Assembly: GCF_026745355.1 (NCBI RefSeq)
Contig: NC_079209.1
Coordinates: 4,138,507-4,202,506, forward strand
Direction: 5' to 3'
Origin: Beta vulgaris subsp. vulgaris
Taxonomy: Eukaryota > Streptophyta > Magnoliopsida > Caryophyllales > Amaranthaceae
Length of the DNA stretch: 64,000 nucleotides
Shown: positions 1 to 11,900 of the stretch, one piece after another
Numbering within the stretch: position 1 is the first letter of the stretch
Layout of the letters: every line of letters starts with the position of its first letter
Notes under the pieces: model-generated
Told to the model about the DNA's origin: nothing
Databases searched by the model: none
The model's input: the letters and a program-made list of their open reading frames with translations, nothing else
Made by a program: the position numbers and the translations under genes

Positions 1-352
1 GACAGGAAAGGGAAGGAAATTCAGGTTGATTTCTCTTATGAACGTCTCCCTTATTTTTGCTTGGCTTGTGGTGTTATGGGGCATTCTGAGAAGGACTGTC
101 ATTCAGTCCTTGAAGAAGATAAATGTGAAAACTTGGTTGGCATCTGGGTTTGAAAGCTACTCCACGAAAAGGCAGAACAAAAGAGCTTGAGGAGGAGAGC
201 AAATTTCGTAGCTGTAAGAAAATTCTTTTTGATGATGCAAGTGCAGTTTCATTGGTGAATAATGAAGAGAAAGGGACTGAATCTTCTTTAAATACTGTTG
301 CAAAGGGCAAAAAATGGAAATGGTATCTAATAGATGGTCCCAAAGCCTATTA
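1..352 (+). pseudogene. LINE ORF1-type zinc-knuckle fragment
   Basis: Frame 1 from the window edge reads a stretch with YERLPYFCLACGVMGHSEKDC, which has the CX2CX4HX4C spacing of the CCHC knuckle found after the DUF4283 domain in plant LINE ORF1 proteins. The frame stops at TGA near 151. A second frame from 150 continues with KATPRKGR, which in this family follows the knuckle closely, so a frameshift separates the two halves. The reading ends at TAA near 351. The N-terminal part lies outside the window. This is a decayed retrotransposon remnant. The knuckle is seen directly; the LINE assignment rests on family knowledge. Confidence 0.7.
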
Positions 353-1850
353 ACTTGTGTCGTGTATTTTAAATCAGTGGTAAATATCGTTGTAGACCAC
401 GGGGCTAGCCCGACATGACAATGGCTTCCTCCATCATCATAGCCCATTGATTTTGTTTTGGGCTCGGATTTCTTTATTTGTCAAGGCAATGAGCTAAAAA
501 AAAAAAATCTTTCGATGTACCATACTTATAATATGATCGAATAGTAGGGTGTATAGTAAAATGTGTAAGATAATGTCATGTGGATAGTTCACAATGTGTT
601 AGAAGCTAGCATCATCCCTAAGTCCCAACTATGTCATCAATAGCCGATAATAAAGCCACGTGAATAGGTTATTCACATTATGTTTTAGAATTTGTTATTT
701 TTATAAATAATATGCTAAACGGCTACTATTAAGCCTAATCACGATAAAGGGAAAATCTGAAAAATGAAAAATGAAAAATGAAAAATATTCAAACACAACT
801 GTAAATGTATTAATATGCAGTACTTTTAATTACTCCCGTCAAACCCATGCAAATCATAAGATTTCATCGTTCTCAATCATCTAAAGGTTAGGACCTTCTT
901 CCTCCGTTCTTTTCATATTGCAACAATGAGATTTTCACACTATTCACTCACCACCATCTAGCTATCTATTGTCATTTTTTACGCAAGGAAATATATAATC
1001 ATGTGGGGTCTTGTTAGATTCGTCTCGATGTATACTTGCAAAATATCAAATTTGTATAATTTTTACTACAAAGTAACTAAATACATTAACAGTTGAATGT
1101 GTGCATTGACAAGCCTGAAAACTCAATTGTTGCAATAGAAAAAGAACGGAGGAAGTATATTAGAGTTCAAATTCCTATTTTTGTTTCGAGGTATTCCCGA
1201 TTTATTGTAAATAATACGTCCACCAACCTCGTATACTTAATTAATTATTACCACCTGCTTAAGCTTTGTCATTCCTTACCTCAATATTCAATCCAAATAT
1301 AAGTGCTAAATTTTAGTACTGTTACATCTATTTCATTTAATTCGTGATCCTTTTAAGTAAACACTATTTAGTTTTCTCCTTTACAATTACAAATGACTAA
1401 CAGTATACCAATTATAAGAATGTTTCCATAGAAACAACACATTAATCGTTGTTTGTATTATTCACAATGTTTTTTCTATTCAATAAATTATCATAGGTTT
1501 ATACTTTTTTGTTAAATGATAATGCAATCTTACTTATGGTGAAAATGTTGATTTACACATTGATATGATGTGTTAATAACTTAATATAGTTGTTAGATAA
1601 TTTACTTTGTAATTATGCCATAGCTTAAATTAGCTAAAGAACAACAACAAAAAAGTTTGAGATAAGTGATTCAATTACTTAATTAGCTAAACAAAATACT
1701 TCATAAAAATAACAATTAGTAGCTTACTATTACGATTAATTTCCTTATTTTGATTTCTTTTTCTTTCCATTCTACCTTGAGCCAAACATCCTTCTAAATT
1801 CAGTTTACCCAATCACTCCTAACCGCGAGCAAGGTCAAGTAACAGTTAGT
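353..1850. other. AT-rich intergenic stretch without a recognisable gene
   Basis: Both strands show only short open frames with no recognisable domain. An A-run at about 496-508 may be the tail of the retrotransposon remnant at the window edge. A short GAAAAAT repeat occurs near 757-786. No promoter or RNA gene was recognised. Confidence 0.5.
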
Positions 1851-1854
1851 ATAT

Positions 1855-2352
1855 GGTGGACTCGTGTCTACCATTGGAATGGTAGACACGGGCCAAAACA
1901 CAATCCAAAAAACATAAAACGTGTGAAACTAATGTACATCAATTGCTATTCAATGAGCATGTTAAACTAATGTGCATCAATTATTCTCCAACGAACATAT
2001 GAAACTAATGCACATCATCGTTCTCCAATGAACCTCGATCTCGACGAATCTCCGTTGTTGACCTTTATCTTTATGTTTCTTAGTTTGTTTATTTCAGATA
2101 TTTCTTTCTTCATTGTATTTTCTTTGTTTATTCATTAGGTAGTGGAGTGGTTGTTCATCAGATATTTCCTCTCATGTTCATCTTTATTTTCTTGTTGTTC
2201 ATTGCTGATTCAGATATTCACTGAGTTTTGTTGTTCTTTTGTTTTACTTTCATCTTCATGTTGCTTAGTTTGTCCATTAAGGATGCTGTTTTATTCATTA
2301 TATTATAATGCTAAACGACGCCGTATAAATGGTAGACTCGTGTTTACCATCT
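1855..2352. repeat. MITE-like element with hairpin end and 38-bp repeats
   Basis: A perfect 13-bp inverted repeat with a 2-nt loop (CGTGTCTACCATT / AATGGTAGACACG, 1866-1893) sits at the left. A related sequence (ATGGTAGACTCGTG) recurs at about 2330-2345. Between them, a unit beginning AAACTAATG occurs at 1926, 1964 and 2002, which is a three-copy 38-bp tandem repeat. The similar ends and lack of coding sequence suggest a small non-autonomous DNA element. The exact borders and superfamily are not clear. Confidence 0.4.
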
Positions 2353-2455
2353 AATTTGCGGTCAGGTAACAAGCGTCCAACTTATCTTGTGTATCCGTGT
2401 TGGGCGCAAGAGTTTCCTTAGCGATACTGAGACATAAAATGGAACACTAGTGTAA

Positions 2456-2760
2456 GGGGTCGTTTGGTTCACTATTTTTGGGTTTCAAGAAACAGAATCA
2501 ATTACCAATTTCCTTTCTTCTTGTTTGGTTCAACCCCTCATTAATCCGTTACCATTACTTGATGGTAATGGATTCCCTCAATTTGTTACCTTTCCTCCCC
2601 CTCAAGTAACAAAATCCATTACTTGAAGTTAATGGTTACCTTTCATTTTCATTCCTTGGTTTGAACCAAACACTCAATAAAGGTAACCATCTTTGTTACC
2701 ATTCCCCTCTTCTATTTGTATCCATTCCCTTTCCATTTCATAGCTTGAACCAAACGACCC
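2456..2760. mobile_element. MITE in the U2AF65 promoter
   Basis: The left end GGGGTCGTTTGGTTCA is mirrored at the right end by TGAACCAAACGACCC, giving terminal inverted repeats of about 15 bp around a 305-bp non-coding body. The flanks read TAA on the left and TTA on the right. This could be a Tourist/Harbinger-like or hAT-like MITE; the target duplication is too unclear to decide. It lies about 165 bp upstream of the U2AF65 start codon and so probably within its promoter. Confidence 0.7.
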
Positions 2761-2883
2761 TTAAGTGTGTAACAGGGTGAAAGAGTTTGTGACCCAATAA
2801 CAATAATACCTTTTGGCCAACAAAACCGTGGAAACCAAACAAGGATACTTAATACTGCATCATTTTACAATTCACAAATTGCA

Positions 2884-2898
2884 TTAGGGTTAGGGTTT
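2884..2898 (+). promoter_or_regulatory. Telo-box in the U2AF65 leader
   Basis: TTAGGGTTAGGGTTT is a double telo-box (reverse of AAACCCTAA), 28 bp before the start codon. Telo-boxes near the transcription start are common in plant genes for ribosomal proteins and RNA-processing factors and are linked to expression in dividing cells. The motif is seen directly; its regulatory role here is inferred. Confidence 0.6.
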
Positions 2899-2926
2899 TT
2901 CTCCATATTTCTGAAATTGAATTTAG

Positions 2927-5900
2927 ATGACTGACTACGATTTTCGATCGGAAGATATGAGTACTGATCATGCGAAATCCTCACCTCGAAGAGGATCTGA
3001 TGATCGAAGCTCTCGTTCCAAGGTTTATTTTCATATCCTCTGAATTCGCTTCACTTCGTTTTCTTCATATTAATTTTTATCGCGCATATATGTTTTTGTA
3101 AATCAAGCTTTCTTTTTGTGAATTTTCGATTTTCCTTTGATATATTCTTGGGGTAATTTCTTGTGTTCAATGTCACTAATTGGAGAAGCTACTGTATGTC
3201 TGAATTCCAAAGAACAAGCTTTAAATTACAATGAGCGTTCTTTATTATGCCTTTACATCTTTCTGTATAATGTAGAGTTACATTGATGAAGTACAGTGAA
3301 ATATGATTCATTTCAATATTGTCCATATTGATGCTTAAGTAATCTACTCCTTTTTATACCTCAGCATAAGTCGCGGGAGCTGGATCAAGAGATGCCGAGG
3401 TCAAGAGATAGAGAACGAGAGCATCATCGAGGACGGGATAGGAGAGATGATCGTGATCGTGATAGTCATCGTAGGGATTATAGAGATAGAAATGGCAGGG
3501 ATGAAAGAAGAAGAGATCATGGTGGCCGTGATTATGATAGGTGTTTGTGTTATTGTTAGTTTCTTTTATGTAATTTGTACAGCCGATTAAAGTGATAAGC
3601 AACCTAAAGTTCTTTTGGACTTATTTTCACTTGAGTTACTCTATGCAGTTTCAGTTTCCCTCAGTTTAGTTTCAGTTCAATTCATTTCTCTCGTTCTAAA
3701 AGAACGGGGCCTGATTGTCATCTTATGAATACCTTTTGGTTTCTGCTTCAGTTTGACTTGTGCAGTTTTATTATTGATACTTTTTATTTCATGTTTTATT
3801 ATTTTGCAGGTCTTATGATAGAGAAAAGAGGCATAGAGCTAGATCACGCTCTCGCTCACCATCTCATTCAAAGAGGTATGCAAGCTTGAATGTTGAGTCT
3901 GCAATCGTGTGGTTGTTTAAACTTGTTTACTTTTGTTCTCTATCCATAATGGTTGAGTGTTTCATCTTTTGATGTTGCTTGATTTACTTATCAAACTAAA
4001 TTTGAAGCCTGGTGGTATTATTGATACCTTAGGCAGCCGGCATCAATTAGAGAGCTGAGATGACTTATTATTATTTTTTCATAAATTTATTTTTAGTTCT
4101 AAATGTTGCATTGTAATTCCTAGTCATAGGTCTAGCAGTCAAGCTAGTTTGCTCTGTAGTAGTTTAGTTATAACTAGTCTTATAATAATTATTCGGAGTC
4201 TAGGAGTTGTGCCAAGCACTATCTTCTGAGTAAGTCACTCACCAGCTTGCTCTGGCTATGAGGACCTAGTGCCACCCAGAGAAGAAGAAGATTTGGATAG
4301 AAAGGCTGAAGCCCTGAAGGGGATTCCATTTTCATCATCTTCGAGTTAAGGATCACATTTAATGCTGCTCGAGTCCATGCAGATTGTGCCCCAAAGATAT
4401 TAAAGCTAGATGTTATGAGGCTGGTAACGACTTGTGGAAGTGATTAACCAGAAAAACAACATGAACAAAATTAAAGAACTCAAAATTAGAGGCAATGACA
4501 TATCACACTTTCATGTGGAAAACCCCTTCACAAAATAGTAAGGTTAAAGCTACCAAAATTATTATTAATCGATCAACGAATATTAGTGAACGACAGTACC
4601 ACACTCATAACCCCTGTGAATTACAATCTCTATCAAGAACTCTAGTCTAAAAATCTAAGAGTATTTGTTATCACTCCTCTATGTTATATGAAAGAGTCAG
4701 TACGAAAGACCCTTTATAGGCTGTAATGTACAGTACAAGAGTCTTACCCCTCCTCCAAGAATCAAATATTCCAGTGTTATCAAGATCTATAATATAAGAA
4801 AAGATCATAGAAAATCAAATATCTGTCTTTCTAATATAATTATCAACTAATCAGGAATTAAACTAGTTTGTAGGCCCGGGCTGTGCCTCGGGTAATTGTA
4901 ATGTTCATTTATTAATATTTTACTTTAAAATTATAATACAAACATTACTTGGTTTAGTGGTTAGGACTTTAGTATATAAGTTTGGAATCATGGGATCAAA
5001 TCTCATAGCATGCATTTTCGATTTTTTTATTGTATGTGGTGTGCATGAGTCATGAGATAAACACTGTAAGGCAGAGCACCACATGGCGTAGCTCCTTGTT
5101 TAGGAACATCTTTTAATATATGAGTATAGATTATCTCCCAGAATCCTAACTTGACTAAAATGAAAAAAACTCCTTAACAAAGGAGCAAGAAACAAAACAC
5201 TTCAAAAATTGCTTGTGGGACTTGGCTGGAGAGGGCACTCCTAGGCTCCTAGCCCTCTACTTCAGGTTTTGTGTGCTTAGAGCAGGTGTTTCCTATTACT
5301 AGGCATGGACGCTCCAATCGACCTGCTTCCTTCTTATGCTTTACCCACAAACCTTCCAGGACCACTCCCGTGTTGGACCTTAGGGATTGCAAAATCTAAC
5401 AGGGCCTTGTTGAAGACATGAGATGTCTTCCAGAATTAGTTGCAATGGTGCTAAATGCAAATATGATGTCCTAGGGCTCCTTGTGGTAGAGCTGAAGAAG
5501 ATTATGTGCTGAGCTAGTTTGCTCGTAGTTTTGCTTGCTTAATTTACTTTACCATCAGTTGGCTACTACATTGTGAATATGTCGACCTTTGTTCTGATTG
5601 GGCTTAAACCTGTAAAATATAGTCATATATTCCTGCTAAGACTTGGTTATGCATATTAATTGATGTTTGACTGTAGTTAAGAGCTCTATTAAGGTCAAGG
5701 AATTTAGTATAGTATAGAAGGTAGAAATCCTTTGTAGGATGGGAATTCGGCGAAGCTTTAAGGATGAATGGGGTGGTTATCTTTTGAAAATTAGTTTGTT
5801 TGTTTACCGAAACTAGAATTTTAGACAGTTTTTTTTTTCTTTTTGCAATTTAAATGGTCCGCATCTGACTGTTTGCAGAATTATGCATCTTTCAGGTCTC

Positions 5901-8900
5901 AAGTTAATATTCTTGTAGGCTTTGATAGAGTTATCATATTTTCAGTACTTAAAGGCTTGTACAGCGGTTGCTGCTCTTTTATACTATTCATTGTTCGTTA
6001 GTGTGCTAAGGACGATGTTTCAACTCTAATCTATAGTGTATCTGTGTAGCAAGCGGACAAGTGGCTTTGACATGGCTCCACCTGAAGCCAATTTTATGTC
6101 CAGTACTCCAGTGCAAGGTTCACAAGGTTTGCTTTAATTTATCTATGATATAATCATGTAAACATTTCTTTTGAAGTTTTAGGTTGGGATCATAAGTTCT
6201 GAGGAAGTCATCATCATCTTGATTTATTATTGTACCTTGTATATATGTATCATTAATTATAGAAACTGAGAATTCTTGTATGTTGTTGGCTGTGTGTGTG
6301 GTTCCTAGTTTGTTTGTTATGCTTATCGTGTGGGTAAGGAAGACAAGGTTGGTTTACTTGTCCAACTGTGCTGCTCATGGACATGAGCACTGTAGCTATT
6401 GTGTTCAACGGGAACCATTTCTTGCGAGGCTTAGCGAGATCCTGTCCGCCATCAACTGATGACTGTTGTCCCTTGGTAGCTTACAAAAAATCACCAGCTT
6501 CTTCCATGATGGAATTTATCTCTTATTTATTGTGCGAATGATCATGTGCTTAGGTATGAAATAGGTTATTATCCTTGATGCATTCAATGTTAGGAGTACT
6601 TGAGTACTTATACTAATATATTAGAAAATTTTCACTTTAGAGAATATCTTGCATTTGCTTTCTGATGCTGTCGGAGCACATTAATCGAGTATAAATTCCG
6701 TTGAATCTGATTTTGTAGATCAATTACCAGGTGTGCCTCAGCCAGTACCAGGGCTATCACAGAGTATGTTCACTGGAGGACCAGCTCAGGTATGCATATA
6801 CCTTTTTCCCCTTTCACCTGATTGCTAGAGAAATTAATTTGCTTTGTTCTTGTTCTGATCTTTGCCCCCTTCTTTAATTAGTTGGGTACCATGTCTTTGA
6901 TGCCAGCACAATTTATGACTCAACAGGTATACCAGATACTATTCGTGTTTACTTTTTTTTGTTCAATGTTAATCATATTCAAGTAGTGTCTGTCCTCATT
7001 TGTTTTTGCTTTTGTAGGCTACTAGGCATGCTCGCCGAGTCTATGTTGGTGGGCTTCCTCCTTCAGCTAATGAGCAGGTTATACTCTTTCTGTGCTGTAG
7101 TATTCGTTGCTTACTTGCTGTTAATATATGAAGTCCAGTTTGTCCTGGGTCACTTCTTAGGCTTATTCTCTTCTTGTTTTTGCTTATCTTGAGAAAAATA
7201 ATAGAAGTTCATAAAGTTCAGAAAATTCCAGAAAAAACAAGATAAGTTTAGAAAAAATAAGAAGAATAAAAATATAATAAAGTTGGGATTAGTTTAGAAA
7301 ATTTCAGAAATATAGGTAAAGTTCAGAACAAATAAGGCGAAGAACAAACCCGTAATGTCTCTTCTAGAAATATAGATGATTGATAGCAAATACTGTTATT
7401 TTCTCTATTTCTTAATTTTTTCACATTAAAGTAGTCCAATATGGTTTTCACATTTCAATTTTATTTAAAAACAATTCTACCCCTTTCTCTCTCCATCCAT
7501 TACTCTGTAGCTTGTTGCTTTTTTCTGCCTTTTGCATCCACTTCTAATTATTTTTTCTAAGCAAAAGTGGACTTGCCCCCCTTAACTTTTAATTGGAGCA
7601 GCTAGACCCAAGTACTTTCATTAAAAGTGAAATTGAACCTCAATTCTATGTTTTTAATGAAAATTACACCCGCAAACTGAATATCTGACACATCTAATTT
7701 ATTTTTAATTAGAAGTATGTTTTATTTATATATATTTATGTCATCTTTCCGTTCTCTAAAGATCTTCCTATTTATGGTAGCAACACAAACTAAGGCAAAG
7801 AGGCGAGTGATAGTGGGTCTTTTTGTTTACTTCCTATTTAAGAGTTACCATGTTCCAAGCTATTTCTCGCAGTCTTGCTAAGTGTTATAGTTGATTTTCT
7901 TCTCCCATGATCTTCTTTTTTCTTTCAACCCTTTATAAATTCTCCCCGACTTTGCAGACAATTGCGACCTTCTTCAGCCAAGTTATGACCGCAATAGGTG
8001 GAAATGCTGCTGGTCCAGGTCGGTTGGATTAATTGATTTACTTATAGTTCATAGTTTCCATTTGGTTAAAAATTAGTCATGTCAATTTTATCCTGAGTCA
8101 TGTCAATTTTTATTCTGAATATTTTTGGTATCATTTCAACTTGAGTGACACATTTTCGTAATACAGGGGATGCAGTTGTCAATGTGTATATTAATCATGA
8201 AAAAAAGTTTGCTTTCGTAGAAATGAGATCTGTTGAAGAAGCATCCAATGCAATGGCATTGGATGGCATTTCCTTTGAGGTGAGCTCCTTCCTCACTTCG
8301 TTATCATCTATCCCCTTGGTGTATCTTTTTTCTTCATTTGCTCACCTTCCTGAAGTGAAAACCATGCTCTGGAGCATATGAAGGTGACGTTAATTTGTGC
8401 ATGGGTACTAATTTGCCTGATCAAGTCTTCTCTGTATGCATCTTCTTGTGTATGATGCGGTGGTTGGTTTGATCTCTGGTGGCAGAGCAAATGTTCTGAC
8501 TGCATTTTATTTACCAACTGCTTATGTGTTCTCTTTGGTCATCGTAGGGTGTTTCTGTAAGAGTGAAGAGACCGACTGATTATAATCCAGCCTTAGCTGC
8601 CGCTCTTGGCCCAAGCCTACCAAGTCCCCATCTAAATCTGGCTGCTGTTGGCCTTGTGCCAGGGTGAGTTTCACTCTTATGATGTTTGAGAAAAATAGTG
8701 TTCACCACACAGTGATTTTGGTGCATGGCTTTTGCATTGTGTATTGTGTACATTCTTGTTTATTTATGGCTTTCTTGCTTGCTTGAGGATGAATTACTTC
8801 AAATGCTAATCTTATGATGGCAGAATATTGGTTCTTTTGGCTATTAGTTTTCCTTTAATTTTCTGGATCCAGTTCCTTTAAATGAACCTAAATGAGTAGA

Positions 8901-11900
8901 TTGGAGTTATATAAATTGGATTGTTTGAAAGTGTAATAGATCAGAAATTCAGGAATACATAAATGAGGAAGAAGAATTTGGGGCACAATTGATAGTTGTT
9001 TCTAATTTGATGCAATTAAAATTGATGTTTATAATCCCAGACTTTTGAGTGGCTGGTCTACAAAGTACAAACTAAAGCAAAGAAAATTCACTCAATTATT
9101 TTCTGATTAATCCCTCTAACTGATTTCCACTATGTAAAGTCTTTCTCATTCCCTTTCCTCTCTCACCTCTAGTCAATTAGCTGCTTTCCTCTAACTGATT
9201 TCCACTATGTAAAGTCTTTCTCATTCCTTTTCCTCTCTCACCTGTAGTCAATTAGCTGCCTTCCTCTCCAAGCTAATCACAACACAATAACTTGCATTAT
9301 CAAAAGTGCCAAACTTTGACGTGGTAAAAAATATGGCATTCAGTTCCACTTGAATCAAAAAAACGCTGGCGGGATGTGTTTTGATGCCATGATGGCTTTA
9401 GCAAAAGTCCCAAACTATGTTTTTGAACGTGGGGGATTATACAGTTTTGAGTTTGAGCTAGTTCATGAGCAAGGAAACTGCTTCTTTTGTCTTTCTGTTG
9501 TAAAAGGGATTGGAAGTTGGATTAGAGGATCGGATAACTTCTCTAGAGAATGTTACAACTGGTGTACTGCTAACTGCACATGATGGGGAAATGATTATCA
9601 GTAAAGAATGAGAAGTTTATCAGAATTGGATTTCTCCAAAAATTGGGGGTTTTCTTGAATGCCTGATGGACTATGATTTGTTTTGCCAACAATGTTTGTT
9701 CTTTGAGGAAAGGAAGGGTTAATGAATTACACCATTGAACAAAAGGTTGTAATTTATTTTCTTTTGTAGATATACCTTGTAGGAAACTAGCAAACAAAGC
9801 AATATACTCCTTTCCTCCCGCTGAAAGGGTGGTGGATTGCTTTCACAAACACTAAAGAGTAATTATACTGTGAAATTCAACCAATAGTCTGCTAGCGTTG
9901 TGGAAATAGGAAAAAAATTTGGTAGATGTGCATTTATCATAGTATCACAGTTAAAGGGGATTACCAAATAGTAACTATGAGTCTATGACACTTTGACATT
10001 CTAAGGAACAGTTCTATCTCAGGACCGTCCTTTCCGTTCATTCTGTCCACTACTAGTTACTCTGTTTCTACTTTCTAGTGTTATATAGCCTTGCAGACCT
10101 TTCATATGTAGGAAACATAAGTAACAAGCACATAGGTGGCTGGTTTAATTAATTATTTGTATATACTTCCGCTGTTCTAAAATAAATGCAACATTGGGAA
10201 GTTGCAAAACAAAGGGCAACACTTCCTTTTTTTTTGTTAAAGGGTTCTTTCTATCCCCCTCTTCATCTCATGGGCCTCTCTTTTTATCTCTCTTTCTTTC
10301 TCCTCATCACATGGGACGGAGGAAGTGTATGATAGTTTCTTTCTAGATTCGTCCATGTCAGGAAGTACAATTGCTGAGTTATACTTCCACTGTTCTAAAA
10401 TAAATGCAACATTGGGAAGTTGCAAAACAAAGGGCAACACTTCCTTTTTTTTTGTTAAAGGGTTCTTTCTATCCCCCTCTGCATCTCATGGGCCTCTCTT
10501 TTTATCTCTCTTTCTTTGTCCTCATCACATGGGACGGAGGAAGTGTATGATAGTTTCTTTCTAGATTCGTCCATGTCAGGAAGTACAATTGCTGAGTTAT
10601 CTTGTGGAATGTGTGCATCGTTTTAGAAGTCGCCTTATCATGTGATTAGCTGTGGGACTACTGGACAGGGTAAAATATCTATTATATTGTTGTCGGCTAA
10701 GGCTGCGTGGATTATAAAGAATTGCTTGTTGTGGAGATCTAAAGGCATTGGCTTATGTTATTATAGATACTACTGGTCGAGGACAGCTTTCTCTCCTATC
10801 CTGTACACCCGATGTATTCGTTTCTTGTCTAAAAAAATCCTACCAATTATTTGATAGTGTGGAGTGAATGGTGAAACGTAATTGGCCAAAGCTGAACTAT
10901 GAAAAAAAGCTGAAGTGGGAGGTAATTTGTCAATTCCAATGGAGTCATATTTTTTATGCTCTTTGGCTTTTAGATTATAATGTACTAAGCCAAAATGTAG
11001 CATAATGGACTAAGGGTATTGTTGGATCTACTTATTTTGTTACCTAGGTAAAGCTGCATACATCCCATCCCCCTTATCCACAAAGCTGAACTGAAGGCTA
11101 ATATTGATGATTTATGAACAGAGTATTAAGATGAGGGCCATTATGACTCATCAGAATGGAAAAGACATCCAAGTTCAGACAGTATTTTATGATCATTATT
11201 ATCTGAATATTCCTGACTTGAGTACAATGAATTGAAAATTTCTCCTTTTTGCTCAGCGCTTGTCTACTTGTCATTCCAGTCATGCATTCTTCATTATTAG
11301 ATTAAACTTTGTGGATGTCACCATTGTTTTGTGCTCTATCTATCTACCAAAATAATGATTCTGTCATATGTTTATCAGTGCTGTAGCTGGGACAGAAGGA
11401 CCTGATCGTATCTTTGTAGGTGGCATACCTTACTATTTTAATGAAGTGCAGATGCGAGAGTTGCTACAGTCATTTGGGTATAGAGTTATTGATTCAATTG
11501 ATTGTTGACCAATCTATTATTTGTAGTTTGTGATAATTTTTTGAACTTTTGTTTTATATTATAACTATAGCCATGTTTTTTCTGATGGGTGATATAGCCA
11601 TCCAATAGTCATTTCTGTTATCTGTTTAATCATAGACCGTTGAAGGCATTTGACCTGGTGAAGGATAGAGACACAGGGAATTCCAAGGGCTATGGTTTTT
11701 GTGTATATCAGGTTTGTTAACTATCTTTATATTGATATCTAGGTTTAGTGGGTATTGGTAGACGTTCTACATTGCACATCTAATTTAGACACTTTTTGTT
11801 AGGTGTCTTTGTACCGTCGGCCAAGGAATTGTATAGATTTTTTAACTTTAGATTGTGTGATTGTCCCTTTTAACATGAAACTTTTTTTCTGCCTGATCCC

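Larger units (their letters stand above)
8664..11378 (+). other. U2AF65 intron 10 (2.7 kb)
   Basis: The longest intron separates RRM1 from RRM2. It holds two tandem duplications (75-bp and 218-bp units). Its 5' part, about 8730-8885, is similar to a stretch far downstream at about 32650-32830. No coding sequence was recognised. Confidence 0.75.

Noticed and set aside
9350..9583. 77-codon open frame in U2AF65 intron 10
   Set aside because: No domain, no splice signals that would make it a cassette exon, and it would break the frame of the gene.
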